A stretch of 64,000 bases of DNA from Lachnospiraceae bacterium (GTDB lineage: Bacteria > Bacillota_A > Clostridia > Lachnospirales > Lachnospiraceae). Below are positions 1 through 7,410 of the stretch, one piece after another. The number at the start of each line of letters is the position of its first letter. Positions within the stretch are counted from its first letter, which is position 1. Position numbers and translations under genes: made by a program. The stretch lies in NCBI GenBank assembly GCA_017391465.1, contig JAFOYH010000020.1, forward strand, positions 1 through 64,000, in the 5' to 3' direction. A model generated the notes under the pieces. That model was not told where the DNA came from and did no database searches. It saw nothing but the letters and a program-made list of their open reading frames with translations.

Positions 1-150
1 ACAAATAAAAAAAGCCCGTAGGGCTTAGTAGGGAATGATGTTGCGGCTGGCGAACTATTCGATGGGTCTTTAGATTCCAGTGCCGGTAATTAGCCCTTAT
101 AGGGCTAGAACAAACCACCGGCTAAGCCGGTGGTTCTGATTTTAGCAATC
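1..150 (+). other. Structured multi-hairpin region, possible IS200/IS605-like end
   Basis: No gene is visible here. Three compact hairpins can be read: arms 12-17/21-26, arms 91-97/101-107, and a strong GC-rich 10-bp stem 113-122/126-135 with a three-base loop. The stretch CGGCTGG (45-51) can also pair with CCAGTGCCG (about 77-85) around a small bulge. The array of stems ending in a strong hairpin resembles the right end or guide-RNA scaffold of IS200/IS605-type elements, but no transposase or tnpB frame lies in the window. It could instead be a set of terminators for a gene to the left. Strand is uncertain. Confidence 0.35.
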
Positions 151-203
151 ATGCATCTTTAGAGGAGCACTTTTTAATTTTACAGGAATTGCTGTAAAGC
201 AAG

Positions 204-229
204 AAAAAAGGCAGCATAACTGCTGCCTT
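204..229 (-). terminator. Rho-independent terminator of rpmB
   Basis: A 9-bp perfect stem (208-216/221-229, loop TAAC) is followed on the minus strand by a T-run (plus-strand A-run 204-209). It lies 13 bases past the rpmB stop codon. Confidence 0.85.
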
Positions 230-242
230 ATCATCTTCATAA

Positions 243-428
243 TTAAGCTCTTTCAACTAAACCGGAACGTAAACAGGAAGTACATACGTAAATCTTCTTT
301 GGTGTACCGTTATCGTTTACTTTAACTTTTTTAATGTTAGATTTCCACATTTTATTGCTTCTTCTATGTGAATGAGACACTTTAATACCAAAGTGAGCTG
401 CTTTTTCACAAATTGCACATTTTGCCAT
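243..428 (-). CDS. rpmB: 50S ribosomal protein L28
   Basis: L28 is a small basic protein of the large ribosomal subunit. The 61-residue product starts MAKCAICEKAAHFG and has two CxxC pairs (C4/C7 and C49/C52), marking the zinc-ribbon form of L28. The ATG at 428-426 is preceded by AAGGAGG (443-437) at a good distance; the frame remains open upstream to 482, but that extension has no ribosome site and is not L28-like. The gene is a single unit with its own terminator and is transcribed divergently from yloU, an arrangement common in Firmicutes. Confidence 0.95.
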   Translation of the reverse strand: MAKCAICEKAAHFGIKVSHSHRRSNKMWKSNIKKVKVNDNGTPKKIYVCTSCLRSGLVERA

Positions 429-560
429 GCCTGCCACCTCCTTAAAAGATGTTTTTAACCCTACAGGATTACAACATCTCAATTCTAACAGATTATTCCC
501 ATAATTGCAAGTGAAGATTTATAAATATTATTATATTTTTTTTGAAAATGAAAATAAATA

Positions 561-589
561 TTTTCTTTTTGGAAGAAAACGGTTATAAT
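561..589 (+). promoter_or_regulatory. Sigma-A-type promoter for yloU
   Basis: A perfect TATAAT lies at 584-589, with only a weak -35 (TTTTCT, 561-566) 17 bases upstream. Transcription would start near 596. That makes an ATG at 597 almost leaderless and supports the downstream start at 624. Confidence 0.55.
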
Positions 590-623
590 AGTACATATGA
601 ATATAGAATTTGAGGGTCTTGAG

Positions 624-980
624 ATGAAAGGACACTTGAATAAAGAAGGCGGCAATGTTGCCATTGATTTAGATGTTATTTCCAAGTATGCCGGCTTGAC
701 AGCTTGTGAATGTTTTGGTATTGTTGGCATGGGAATGATTAGTATGAAAGATGGTTTGACAAAACTTCTTAAACGTGAAAGCCTTACAAAAGGTGTGGAA
801 GTGACCATTGAAAATAATCAGATTAATATCCGTTTCCATGTGATTATTGCTTATGGCGTAAGCATTGCAACTGTAGCTGATAACTTAATGAATAATGTAA
901 AATACAAAGTAGAGCAATTTACCGGAATGGAAGTGGGACGTGTAGACATTTATGTTGAAGGCGTTCGAGTAATCGATTGA
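624..980 (+). CDS. yloU: Asp23/Gls24 (DUF322) family protein, YloU-type
   Basis: Small soluble protein of the alkaline-shock (Asp23/Gls24) family, whose members are linked to envelope stress and sit near the membrane; the biochemical role is not established. The 118-residue product carries the family pattern (GHLNKEGGNVAI, then YAGLTACECFGIVGM, then the valine-rich end GRVDIYVEGVRV). I chose the ATG at 624 because GAGGG (612-616) lies 7 bases before it, whereas the in-frame ATG at 597 sits on the predicted transcription start. It is followed 22 bases later by fakA, as in many Firmicutes, and probably shares its transcript. Confidence 0.85.
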   Translation: MKGHLNKEGGNVAIDLDVISKYAGLTACECFGIVGMGMISMKDGLTKLLKRESLTKGVEVTIENNQINIRFHVIIAYGVSIATVADNLMNNVKYKVEQFTGMEVGRVDIYVEGVRVID

Positions 981-1002
981 CATTATTAAGGAGGAACCAG
1001 CT

Positions 1003-2664
1003 GTGGTTATAAATACAATTGATGCGAGCATGCTCAAGAAGATGTTCTTGGCTGGCGCTCAGCGATTAGATTCAAAAAAAGAATGGATTAATGAGTTAAA
1101 CGTTTTTCCTGTTCCAGACGGTGATACTGGAACAAACATGACGATGACAATTATGTCTGCTGCACGAGAAGTGCAGGCGATTGAAAATCCTACTATGGAA
1201 AATTTGTCAAAAGCAATTTCTCAGGGAGCACTTAGAGGGGCCAGAGGTAACTCTGGAGTTATTCTTTCTCAGCTTTTTCGTGGATTTTGCAAAGAAATTA
1301 AAGAAGCAGAATACATTGATGCACATATTCTTGCTATGGCCTTAGACCATGCATCTGAAACTGCATACAAAGCAGTTATGAAACCAAAAGAAGGAACTAT
1401 TCTTACGGTTGCTAAAGGAATGTCCACGAAAGCATTAGAAGTTTTCGAAGAAACAGAGGACCTTGTTGATGGAATTCGGAAAGTACTTGAACACGGCGAT
1501 TATGTCCTTGGGCAGACTCCAGAGATGCTTCCTGTATTAAAACAGGCAGGTGTAGTGGATTCTGGTGGACAAGGTCTTATGGAAGTTCTTAAAGGTGCTT
1601 TTGATGCGCTTCTTGGCAAAGAAATTGATCTCTCCGAAACATTCAAACCAGTTACAAAGGCGAATATTCCGGATAGTGATATAGATACAGCAGATATTAA
1701 ATTTGGATATTGTACAGAATTTATTGTTATGCTTGAAAAACCTTATGGTCAGAAAGATGAAAATGAATTCAAAGAATTTTTATCTTCCATTGGTGATAGC
1801 ATCGTTTGTGTAAATGACGAAGATATTGTTAAAGTTCACGTGCATACAAATGATCCGGGTCTTGCCATTCAGAAAGGTTTGTCCTATGGTTCTTTGACAA
1901 GTATGAAAATTGATAATATGCGTGAAGAGCATCAAGAAAAAGTTATCAAAGATGCTGAAAAGAAAGCAGCCGAAGCAAAAGCATCGATGCCAGAAGAACC
2001 ACGCAAACCGGTTGGCTTTATTGCTGTTTCCATCGGCGAAGGAATGAATGAGATTTTCAAAGGACTTGGTGTCGACTACATTATTGAAGGTGGTCAGACT
2101 ATGAATCCAAGTACAGAAGATATTTTAAATGCTGTTGATCACGTGAATGCTGATGCTGTTTATGTGCTTCCAAATAACAAGAATATCATTCTCGCTGCAG
2201 AACAGGCAAAGATGTTAGTGGAAGACAAGGAATTGATTGTTATTCCGTCAAAGACTGTACCTCAGGGAATTACAGCAATTGTCAATTATATTGATGGTGA
2301 TTCTGTGGAAGAGAATGCAGAACGTATGATCGAAGAGATGGGCCGTGTAAAATCCGGTCAGGTTACTTATGCAGTACGTGATACCGTCATCGATGATAAG
2401 ACCATTACAGAAGGTGATATCATGGGTATCGGTGATGCAGGTATTTTATCTGTAACGAAAGATATCGCTTCTGCAACAATAGAATTGGTCGATACATTAA
2501 TGGACGAAGATGCAGAATTGATCAGTATATATTATGGTGAAGATATTTCAGATGAAGATGCAGAAGAATTAGCAGGTATCATTGAAGATAAATATCCGGA
2601 TGTGGATGTGGAACTTCAGTGTGGCGGACAGCCAATTTATTATTATGTTCTTTCTGTAGAATAG
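1003..2664 (+). CDS. fakA: DAK2-domain protein, fatty acid kinase subunit FakA-like (YloV)
   Basis: FakA-type proteins phosphorylate fatty acids held by a FakB (DegV) partner, feeding PlsX/PlsY-dependent phospholipid synthesis. The 553-residue length fits. The N-terminal DAK2 nucleotide-binding domain shows NVFPVPDGDTGTNM (about 30-43) and RGARGNSGVILSQL; DSGGQGL follows near 190, and the C-terminal half (about 330-553) is the conserved extension. Translation starts at GTG 1003, with AAGGAGG at 988-994. No fakB lies in the window, although plsX and plsY do. Substrate assignment is by homology only. Confidence 0.85.
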   Translation: MVINTIDASMLKKMFLAGAQRLDSKKEWINELNVFPVPDGDTGTNMTMTIMSAAREVQAIENPTMENLSKAISQGALRGARGNSGVILSQLFRGFCKEIKEAEYIDAHILAMALDHASETAYKAVMKPKEGTILTVAKGMSTKALEVFEETEDLVDGIRKVLEHGDYVLGQTPEMLPVLKQAGVVDSGGQGLMEVLKGAFDALLGKEIDLSETFKPVTKANIPDSDIDTADIKFGYCTEFIVMLEKPYGQKDENEFKEFLSSIGDSIVCVNDEDIVKVHVHTNDPGLAIQKGLSYGSLTSMKIDNMREEHQEKVIKDAEKKAAEAKASMPEEPRKPVGFIAVSIGEGMNEIFKGLGVDYIIEGGQTMNPSTEDILNAVDHVNADAVYVLPNNKNIILAAEQAKMLVEDKELIVIPSKTVPQGITAIVNYIDGDSVEENAERMIEEMGRVKSGQVTYAVRDTVIDDKTITEGDIMGIGDAGILSVTKDIASATIELVDTLMDEDAELISIYYGEDISDEDAEELAGIIEDKYPDVDVELQCGGQPIYYYVLSVE

Positions 2665-2673
2665 AAAATTTGG

Positions 2674-2701
2674 GGGGATGCTTTAGGCATCCCCATTTTT
2701 T
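2674..2701 (+). terminator. Terminator after fakA
   Basis: An 8-bp GC-rich stem GGGGATGC/GCATCCCC (2674-2681/2687-2694) is followed by a T-run at 2696-2701. It separates yloU-fakA from recG. Confidence 0.9.
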
Positions 2702-2727
2702 ACATTATGAATTAAAGAGGTATGATC

Positions 2728-4776
2728 ATGCAAATGACCGATTCAGTTCGTACACTAAAAGGCGTAGGCGAAAAAGTTGAAAAAAATTTAAATAAACTTG
2801 ATATATATACAATTGAAGATTTATTGGAATACTATCCAAGAACTTATTTAACCTATGATGAACCGGTTGAATTGAATGAAATCATTCCAGGCAAAAGACA
2901 GGCTGTTCGTGGATGGCTCCATAAAAGTCTTGTACGAATTCCAGGAGGTAAAGTCGATAAAACAGCCGGACAAATCGTTGAGGGCAATTATCGACTTCAA
3001 CTTATGTGGTATCGTATGCCGTATTTAAAAAAACAACTTTTGCCTGGAAAAGAATATATTTTTTATGGAATTGTTAAAGCGATTAATAATCAATGGATTA
3101 TGGAACAGCCTGAAATATATGATACGGATAGTTATAATCAAGTGCAAACAAGCATTCAACCTGTTTATTCATTGACCGAAGGTGTTCATCAAAAACTTCT
3201 AGGCAAGTTAATGCGTCAAATTTTTGAACAGAATATTTTGTTTGAAGATTATCTGCCAGTTCCTTTGCGTAAGGATTTACAGCTTGCAGAATATAACTAT
3301 GCTATACGACAGATTCATTTTCCTGAAGATTGGGATTCGTTGAAAACAGCACGAAGACGTTTGGGCTTTGATGAGTTTTTTTTATTTGCTTTGGCGATAC
3401 GTCGCATGAAAACAACAAGAGAGCGTGCTGTTAATGAACATAAAATATTCTCAGAAGAATGGGCAGATATGTTTTTGGAGTCGCTTCCATATCGATTGAC
3501 AAATGCCCAGTTAAAATCATGGCAGGAGATTTGTGATGATCTGACTGGCGAGTATGTGATGAATCGACTCCTTCAGGGTGATGTCGGTTCGGGTAAAACT
3601 GTATTGGCACAGCTTGCTTTATTGACCATGGTGGAAAATGGATTTCAAGGTTGCCTTATGGCACCAACCGAAGTTTTGGCAAAACAGCATTATGATAATT
3701 TTATCCGGGATTTTCGTATGATTTCAGATAAATTGAATCATGAAATTCGTATTGGTTTATTAACGGGATCGATGAAAACAAAAGAAAAAAAAGAAATCTA
3801 TCAAGATCTTGCATCACATCACATTGATATTTTGATAGGCACGCATGCAGTTATTCAGAATCCAGTGGAATTTTCTAATTTGGGGTTGGTTATTACAGAT
3901 GAACAACATCGTTTTGGAGTCAATCAACGTGAATGGCTGCTTGCAAAAGGGAATCGGCCCCATGTTCTTGTGATGAGCGCTACACCGATTCCACGTACAT
4001 TGGCAATTATTTTATATGGAGATTTGGATATTTCGGTTATTGATGAACTTCCTGCACGACGTAAACCGATAAAAAACTGTGTTGTTGGTACAAACTATCG
4101 TCCGTCCGCGTATCAATTTATTGAAAATCAGGTTAAAGAAGGACATCAGATTTATATTATTTGTCCAATGGTTGAGGAAAGTGAATTTATGGAACTTGAA
4201 AATGTCCTCGATTATACAGAAAAAATACGGAAAATTCTTTCTCCTTCCATTCGTGTCGAATATTTACATGGTAAAATGAAAGCCAAAGAAAAGGACAATA
4301 TAATGGAACGTTATTATAATAAGGAGATTGACGTTTTAGTGTCCACGACAGTTATTGAAGTTGGGATCAATGTACCGAATGCAACCGTTATGATGGTTGA
4401 AAATGCAGAACGTTTTGGATTGGCACAATTGCATCAGCTTCGAGGCAGAGTTGGTCGCGGTGAGTCTCAATCTTATTGTATATTCATGCAATCAGGTCAT
4501 AGTCAGACTGCAAAAGAACGTTTAAATATTCTTGTGGAATCCAATGATGGATTTTATATTGCCAGTGAAGATTTAAAACTGCGTGGACCAGGTGATATGT
4601 TTGGGATTAAACAAAGCGGTCTTATGGATTTTCATATTGCGGACATCTATCAGGATACAGATCTGTTAAAACTGGCAGGAGAGTGTGCAAAAAAATACGA
4701 GACAGATATTCCGGAAAATTTATTACGACGTATGAATCGTTATATGTCTTTGTCTGAAAAAGATATTGTGCTCTAA
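2728..4776 (+). CDS. recG: ATP-dependent DNA helicase RecG
   Basis: Superfamily-2 translocase that remodels stalled forks and branch-migrates recombination intermediates. The 682-residue product is full length. It has an N-terminal wedge/OB region (about 1-160), Walker A GDVGSGKT (near 284), the DEQH box TDEQHRFG, the motif MSATPIPRTLA, and motif VI QLRGRVGRG. The ATG at 2728 is preferred: AAAGAGG (2714-2720) lies 7 bases upstream, while the in-frame ATG at 2722 is too close. It follows the fakA terminator and reads toward the SASP gene with no clear terminator between, so the SASP gene probably has its own sporulation promoter. Confidence 0.95.
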   Translation: MQMTDSVRTLKGVGEKVEKNLNKLDIYTIEDLLEYYPRTYLTYDEPVELNEIIPGKRQAVRGWLHKSLVRIPGGKVDKTAGQIVEGNYRLQLMWYRMPYLKKQLLPGKEYIFYGIVKAINNQWIMEQPEIYDTDSYNQVQTSIQPVYSLTEGVHQKLLGKLMRQIFEQNILFEDYLPVPLRKDLQLAEYNYAIRQIHFPEDWDSLKTARRRLGFDEFFLFALAIRRMKTTRERAVNEHKIFSEEWADMFLESLPYRLTNAQLKSWQEICDDLTGEYVMNRLLQGDVGSGKTVLAQLALLTMVENGFQGCLMAPTEVLAKQHYDNFIRDFRMISDKLNHEIRIGLLTGSMKTKEKKEIYQDLASHHIDILIGTHAVIQNPVEFSNLGLVITDEQHRFGVNQREWLLAKGNRPHVLVMSATPIPRTLAIILYGDLDISVIDELPARRKPIKNCVVGTNYRPSAYQFIENQVKEGHQIYIICPMVEESEFMELENVLDYTEKIRKILSPSIRVEYLHGKMKAKEKDNIMERYYNKEIDVLVSTTVIEVGINVPNATVMMVENAERFGLAQLHQLRGRVGRGESQSYCIFMQSGHSQTAKERLNILVESNDGFYIASEDLKLRGPGDMFGIKQSGLMDFHIADIYQDTDLLKLAGECAKKYETDIPENLLRRMNRYMSLSEKDIVL

Positions 4777-4784
4777 TTATTTCC

Positions 4785-4815
4785 TGTTTAAAATAATTTG
4801 ATAAAGTTTATACTA
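4785..4815 (+). promoter_or_regulatory. Possible sigma-G-type promoter for the SASP gene
   Basis: TATACTA (4809-4815) matches the sigma-G -10 pattern CATAnTA closely. TGTTTA (4785-4790), 18 bases upstream, is a partial match to the TGAATA-like -35. SASP genes are forespore genes read by sigma-G, so the context fits, but the -35 match is weak. Confidence 0.4.
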
Positions 4816-4871
4816 AGAATGTAGCTACACAAAGAAACAAATGAACAATCATTTTAATGGAGGAATTTGCG

Positions 4872-5081
4872 ATGCGTAAAAGAAGTTCTAACACTCCTGA
4901 AGTACCACATGCAAAGGATGCGCTTGAAAGATTTAAATTTGAAGTAGCGGGTGAACTTGGTGTTCCGTTAAAACATGGCTATAATGGTGATTTAACATCT
5001 CGCGAAAATGGATCTGTTGGTGGAGAAATGGTTCGTCAGATGATTCGAAGACAGGAAGAAAGTATGGCAAATCAGCAGTAA
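4872..5081 (+). CDS. Alpha/beta-type small acid-soluble spore protein
   Basis: Coats and protects DNA in dormant spores and is degraded at germination. The 69-residue product has the family core: ALERFKFEVAGELGVPL, including the FEVAGE-type site where the germination protease GPR cuts, then DLTSRENGSVGGEMVRQMI, the DNA-binding helix-turn-helix. The ATG at 4872 follows TGGAGGA (4858-4864) by 7 bases; the ATG at 4857 overlaps that ribosome site. It shows that the organism makes spores. It lies between recG and coaD and ends in its own terminator. Confidence 0.93.
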   Translation: MRKRSSNTPEVPHAKDALERFKFEVAGELGVPLKHGYNGDLTSRENGSVGGEMVRQMIRRQEESMANQQ

Positions 5082-5113
5082 AAATCGTATTTTCAAAAAA
5101 ACAAAGGTTCAGA

Positions 5114-5152
5114 GAAGTGGCCATTTTCAGATGACCACTTCCTGTTTTTTTA
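5114..5152 (+). terminator. Terminator after the SASP gene
   Basis: An 11-bp stem with one mismatch (5114-5124/5131-5141, loop TTTCAG) is followed by a run of eight T (5145-5152). Confidence 0.9.
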
Positions 5153-5194
5153 AACATACATAGGTGAATTTTCCAAAAAAATCATGTGATTCTA

Positions 5195-5222
5195 TTGACA
5201 AATTGTAGAAACATAATAAAAT
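5195..5222 (+). promoter_or_regulatory. Sigma-A promoter for coaD
   Basis: Consensus TTGACA (5195-5200) and TAAAAT (5217-5222) are separated by 16 bases. The leader to the coaD ATG would be about 90 bases. It contains a three-codon frame ATG-CGT-TAA (5255-5263) behind AAGGA (5241-5245), and a 6-bp inverted repeat (5265-5270/5284-5289). Confidence 0.75.
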
Positions 5223-5320
5223 TATAGACAGCAAAGAGAGAAGGATAAGTCATTATGCGTTAATAACAGTTAAGAATTTTCCGACTGTTGGCATAAAAAA
5301 ATATAACTGAGGATACAAAA

Positions 5321-5809
5321 ATGAAGAGAGCAATTTATACCGGAAGTTTTGATCCGGTAACATATGGACATCTGGATGTCATTAATAGAGCATCAAATAT
5401 GGTTGACGAGTTGATTATTGCTGTGTTAAAAAACAGTGCAAAAACTCCATTGTTTTCTGTAGAAGAACGTGTTAAAATGTTAAAAGAAGTCACAGAACAT
5501 ATTCCAAATGTTACTGTAACTTCCTTTGAGGGGCTTACGATTGATTTTGCAGACGTAATGAATGCTCACATCATTGTACGTGGACTTCGTGCAGTTACAG
5601 ACTTTGAATATGAACTTCAGATGGCACAAACAAATCGAATTGTTAATCCAAAAGTGGATACTATGTTCCTGGTAACCAGTGAGGAATATTCCTATTTAAG
5701 CTCCACAATATTGAAAGAAATCGCTCGATATGGTGGAACTTTAGATCGTTTTGCTCCACCATGTATTATTGAAAAAGTTCGATCAAAATACACCGTAAAA
5801 GGAGAATAA
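5321..5809 (+). CDS. coaD: Phosphopantetheine adenylyltransferase
   Basis: Transfers AMP from ATP to 4'-phosphopantetheine to give dephospho-CoA, the penultimate step of CoA synthesis. The 162-residue product is normal length, with the nucleotidyltransferase HxGH motif in [15 protein letters not shown] and the second ATP-binding motif in [19 protein letters not shown] (5307-5313) precedes the ATG. Only four bases separate it from the next gene. In many Firmicutes rsmD lies immediately upstream of coaD; here there is no rsmD, and the preceding 170 bases hold only promoter and leader. Confidence 0.95.
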   Translation: MKRAIYTGSFDPVTYGHLDVINRASNMVDELIIAVLKNSAKTPLFSVEERVKMLKEVTEHIPNVTVTSFEGLTIDFADVMNAHIIVRGLRAVTDFEYELQMAQTNRIVNPKVDTMFLVTSEEYSYLSSTILKEIARYGGTLDRFAPPCIIEKVRSKYTVKGE

Positions 5810-5813
5810 TTGA

Positions 5814-6533
5814 ATGAGTAGAATTGAACAGTTAATTGATGAAATTGAAGAATTTGTAGAAGGTTGTAAACCACAGCCGTTTTCTCAGTCAAAGATCATC
5901 GTTCCAAAAGATGAATTATTTGAATTATTAACAGAATTAAGATTAAAAACTCCTGATGAAATTAAGAGATATCAGAAGATTATTGCAAATAAAGATAAGA
6001 TTATTGGAGATGCTCAGGTGCAGGCTGAACGTATGCTTGAAGAAACAACCGCATATGTAAATCATTTGGTTGAAGAGCATCAGATTATGTTAAAAGCTTA
6101 TGAACGTGCAGAAGAAGTTTTGAATGCTGCAAATGCTCAGGCAGAAGCAACGATTAATGAAGCAAATGCAAATGCAGAAGAGATTCGTCTGAATGCATTA
6201 GATTATACAAAACAGATGGTCGACAACCTTGAAGAGATTGTAAGCCATGCATTGGCACTTACGCGTGAACATTCTCAGGGTGTGATCAGCGGATTGTCTG
6301 AAAGTCTGACAGTTCTCAAAGAGAATCAGGATGCTTTGGCAAGCCAGTTGAATGAATCATCTCCATCGACTGTACCTCCGGTGTATTCTTTATCTGATAA
6401 TGATAGTGACTATAGTGATTATGAAGAAGATGAAGAATATGATGAAGATGATACAGAAGAATACGAAGATGATTATGAAGATGATGAATACATCGATGAT
6501 GACGATGATTTTGATTATGATGATATTGACTAA
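5814..6533 (+). CDS. Coiled-coil protein with strongly acidic tail, DivIVA/ATPase-H-like
   Basis: Function unknown. The 239-residue product has an N-terminal segment (1-60), a long Ala/Glu/Gln-rich helical stretch typical of coiled coils (about 60-165), and a tail (192-239) made almost entirely of Asp, Glu and Tyr. There is no signal peptide or membrane segment. The coiled coil resembles those of DivIVA-like scaffold proteins and H-type ATPase subunits, but no full domain can be claimed. It follows coaD by 4 bases (AAAGGAG before the ATG), so it is probably co-transcribed. It ends 4 bases from the convergent ylbJ gene, with no terminator between. Confidence 0.7.
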   Translation: MSRIEQLIDEIEEFVEGCKPQPFSQSKIIVPKDELFELLTELRLKTPDEIKRYQKIIANKDKIIGDAQVQAERMLEETTAYVNHLVEEHQIMLKAYERAEEVLNAANAQAEATINEANANAEEIRLNALDYTKQMVDNLEEIVSHALALTREHSQGVISGLSESLTVLKENQDALASQLNESSPSTVPPVYSLSDNDSDYSDYEEDEEYDEDDTEEYEDDYEDDEYIDDDDDFDYDDID

Positions 6534-6537
6534 TTTT

Positions 6538-7389
6538 TCATAATTGTAACAAAAGTGTTATTCCATACATGACAGACATTGCTATTAAAGAAGATATAGC
6601 TTTTTCTGTCATGTATTTTTTTATGGATAGTTTGCTGTTTTGAATCATTTCATATGTTTGGAAAATAACAGACATACCTCCAAAAGCTATGATTCCGGTA
6701 AGAATTGTTATTTTAGAAGATGTATTAATATTTAATAAAGATATATGATAAGCACCTGTAGTAATTTCAAGAATACCTATGAGAATCTTACGCAGAAAAT
6801 GAGGAATGAATACAATAGAATTTATAATAGATGCACAGATTGAAAAAATCAAAATATAATTAGATATATTGAGTAAAGTGGAAAAACAGTCGTGGAATAA
6901 ATTGGCGGTTTTATTTTTTGATTTCTCGCAAATGGTTAAAATGTGTTGTTTATTGTTTGAACCATGTAATTTATATATGAAATGATGTAAACAGACATAG
7001 ATGATATTTCCAATAATGATGCAGAAATATATAAGTATGCCATAGAAAGGATTATCTAAGCATTGGGGGCCGATATAGCATATCAGGTAAGGCAAACTTG
7101 GATTATTACAGAGTAAAAGTAATTCTTGAGATGATAAAGGAATATCTGAAAAATCATGCTCTGCTATAATTTTTGCTCCGAGTGGATATCCAGACAAAAA
7201 ACTTATTCCGATAAGAAAGTAAGAATTTGAAAACGAGTAGTTTTGTTTGATGATTGATGATAGAAGAACAAATGGATACAATGCTGGAATGACCTGATCG
7301 GATAATAAGATCAGGCCATTTTTTATGCCATCTTTTATAAGTTGGGAATAGAATAAACATGTAAAAAAAATAGATAATAAGACAGTCAT
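6538..7389 (-). CDS. ylbJ: Sporulation integral membrane protein YlbJ-like
   Basis: YlbJ is a polytopic membrane protein needed for proper spore cortex formation in Bacillus; its substrate is unknown. The 283-residue product has many hydrophobic segments and the family pattern FLSGYPLGAKIIAE (about 74-87) followed by LLLLCNNPSLPYLICYIG. It is rather short for the family (often near 400), mainly from short loops. It lies 21 bases after tmcAL on the same strand; AAAGGA precedes its ATG. The pairing of coaD, ylbJ and tmcAL (ylbM) matches the Bacillus ylb region. Confidence 0.8.
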   Translation of the reverse strand: MTVLLSIFFTCLFYSQLIKDGIKNGLILLSDQVIPALYPFVLLSSIIKQNYSFSNSYFLIGISFLSGYPLGAKIIAEHDFSDIPLSSQELLLLCNNPSLPYLICYIGPQCLDNPFYGILIYFCIIIGNIIYVCLHHFIYKLHGSNNKQHILTICEKSKNKTANLFHDCFSTLLNISNYILIFSICASIINSIVFIPHFLRKILIGILEITTGAYHISLLNINTSSKITILTGIIAFGGMSVIFQTYEMIQNSKLSIKKYMTEKAISSLIAMSVMYGITLLLQL

Positions 7390-7410
7390 AGAAATCCTTT
7401 TTTCATTATT

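Noticed and set aside
31..93. Decayed transposase C-terminus in the frame ending at 91-93
   Set aside because: The frame is only about 20 codons, is closed upstream by a stop at 19-21, and shows no recognisable motif.
1..150. A tRNA or other known RNA gene at the left edge
   Set aside because: No cloverleaf, T-loop or CCA-type end can be formed; the stems are simple hairpins.
485..808. Minus-strand frame of 107 residues across the yloU promoter
   Set aside because: It overlaps the promoter and start of yloU, has a composition unlike a protein, and no ribosome site.
4079..4279. Plus-strand frame of 66 residues inside recG
   Set aside because: It lies wholly within recG in another frame with no start signal.
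6400..6530. Short GATGAA-type repeats, and the similar block at 51300-51375
   Set aside because: These are codon repeats for acidic residues, not a CRISPR array or tandem-repeat locus: there are no constant spacers and both lie in conserved reading frames.
6352..6543. Plus-strand frame rich in Met, Ile and Lys repeats
   Set aside because: It is the shifted reading of the Asp/Glu/Tyr-coding repeats of the gene at 5814-6533 and has no ribosome site.
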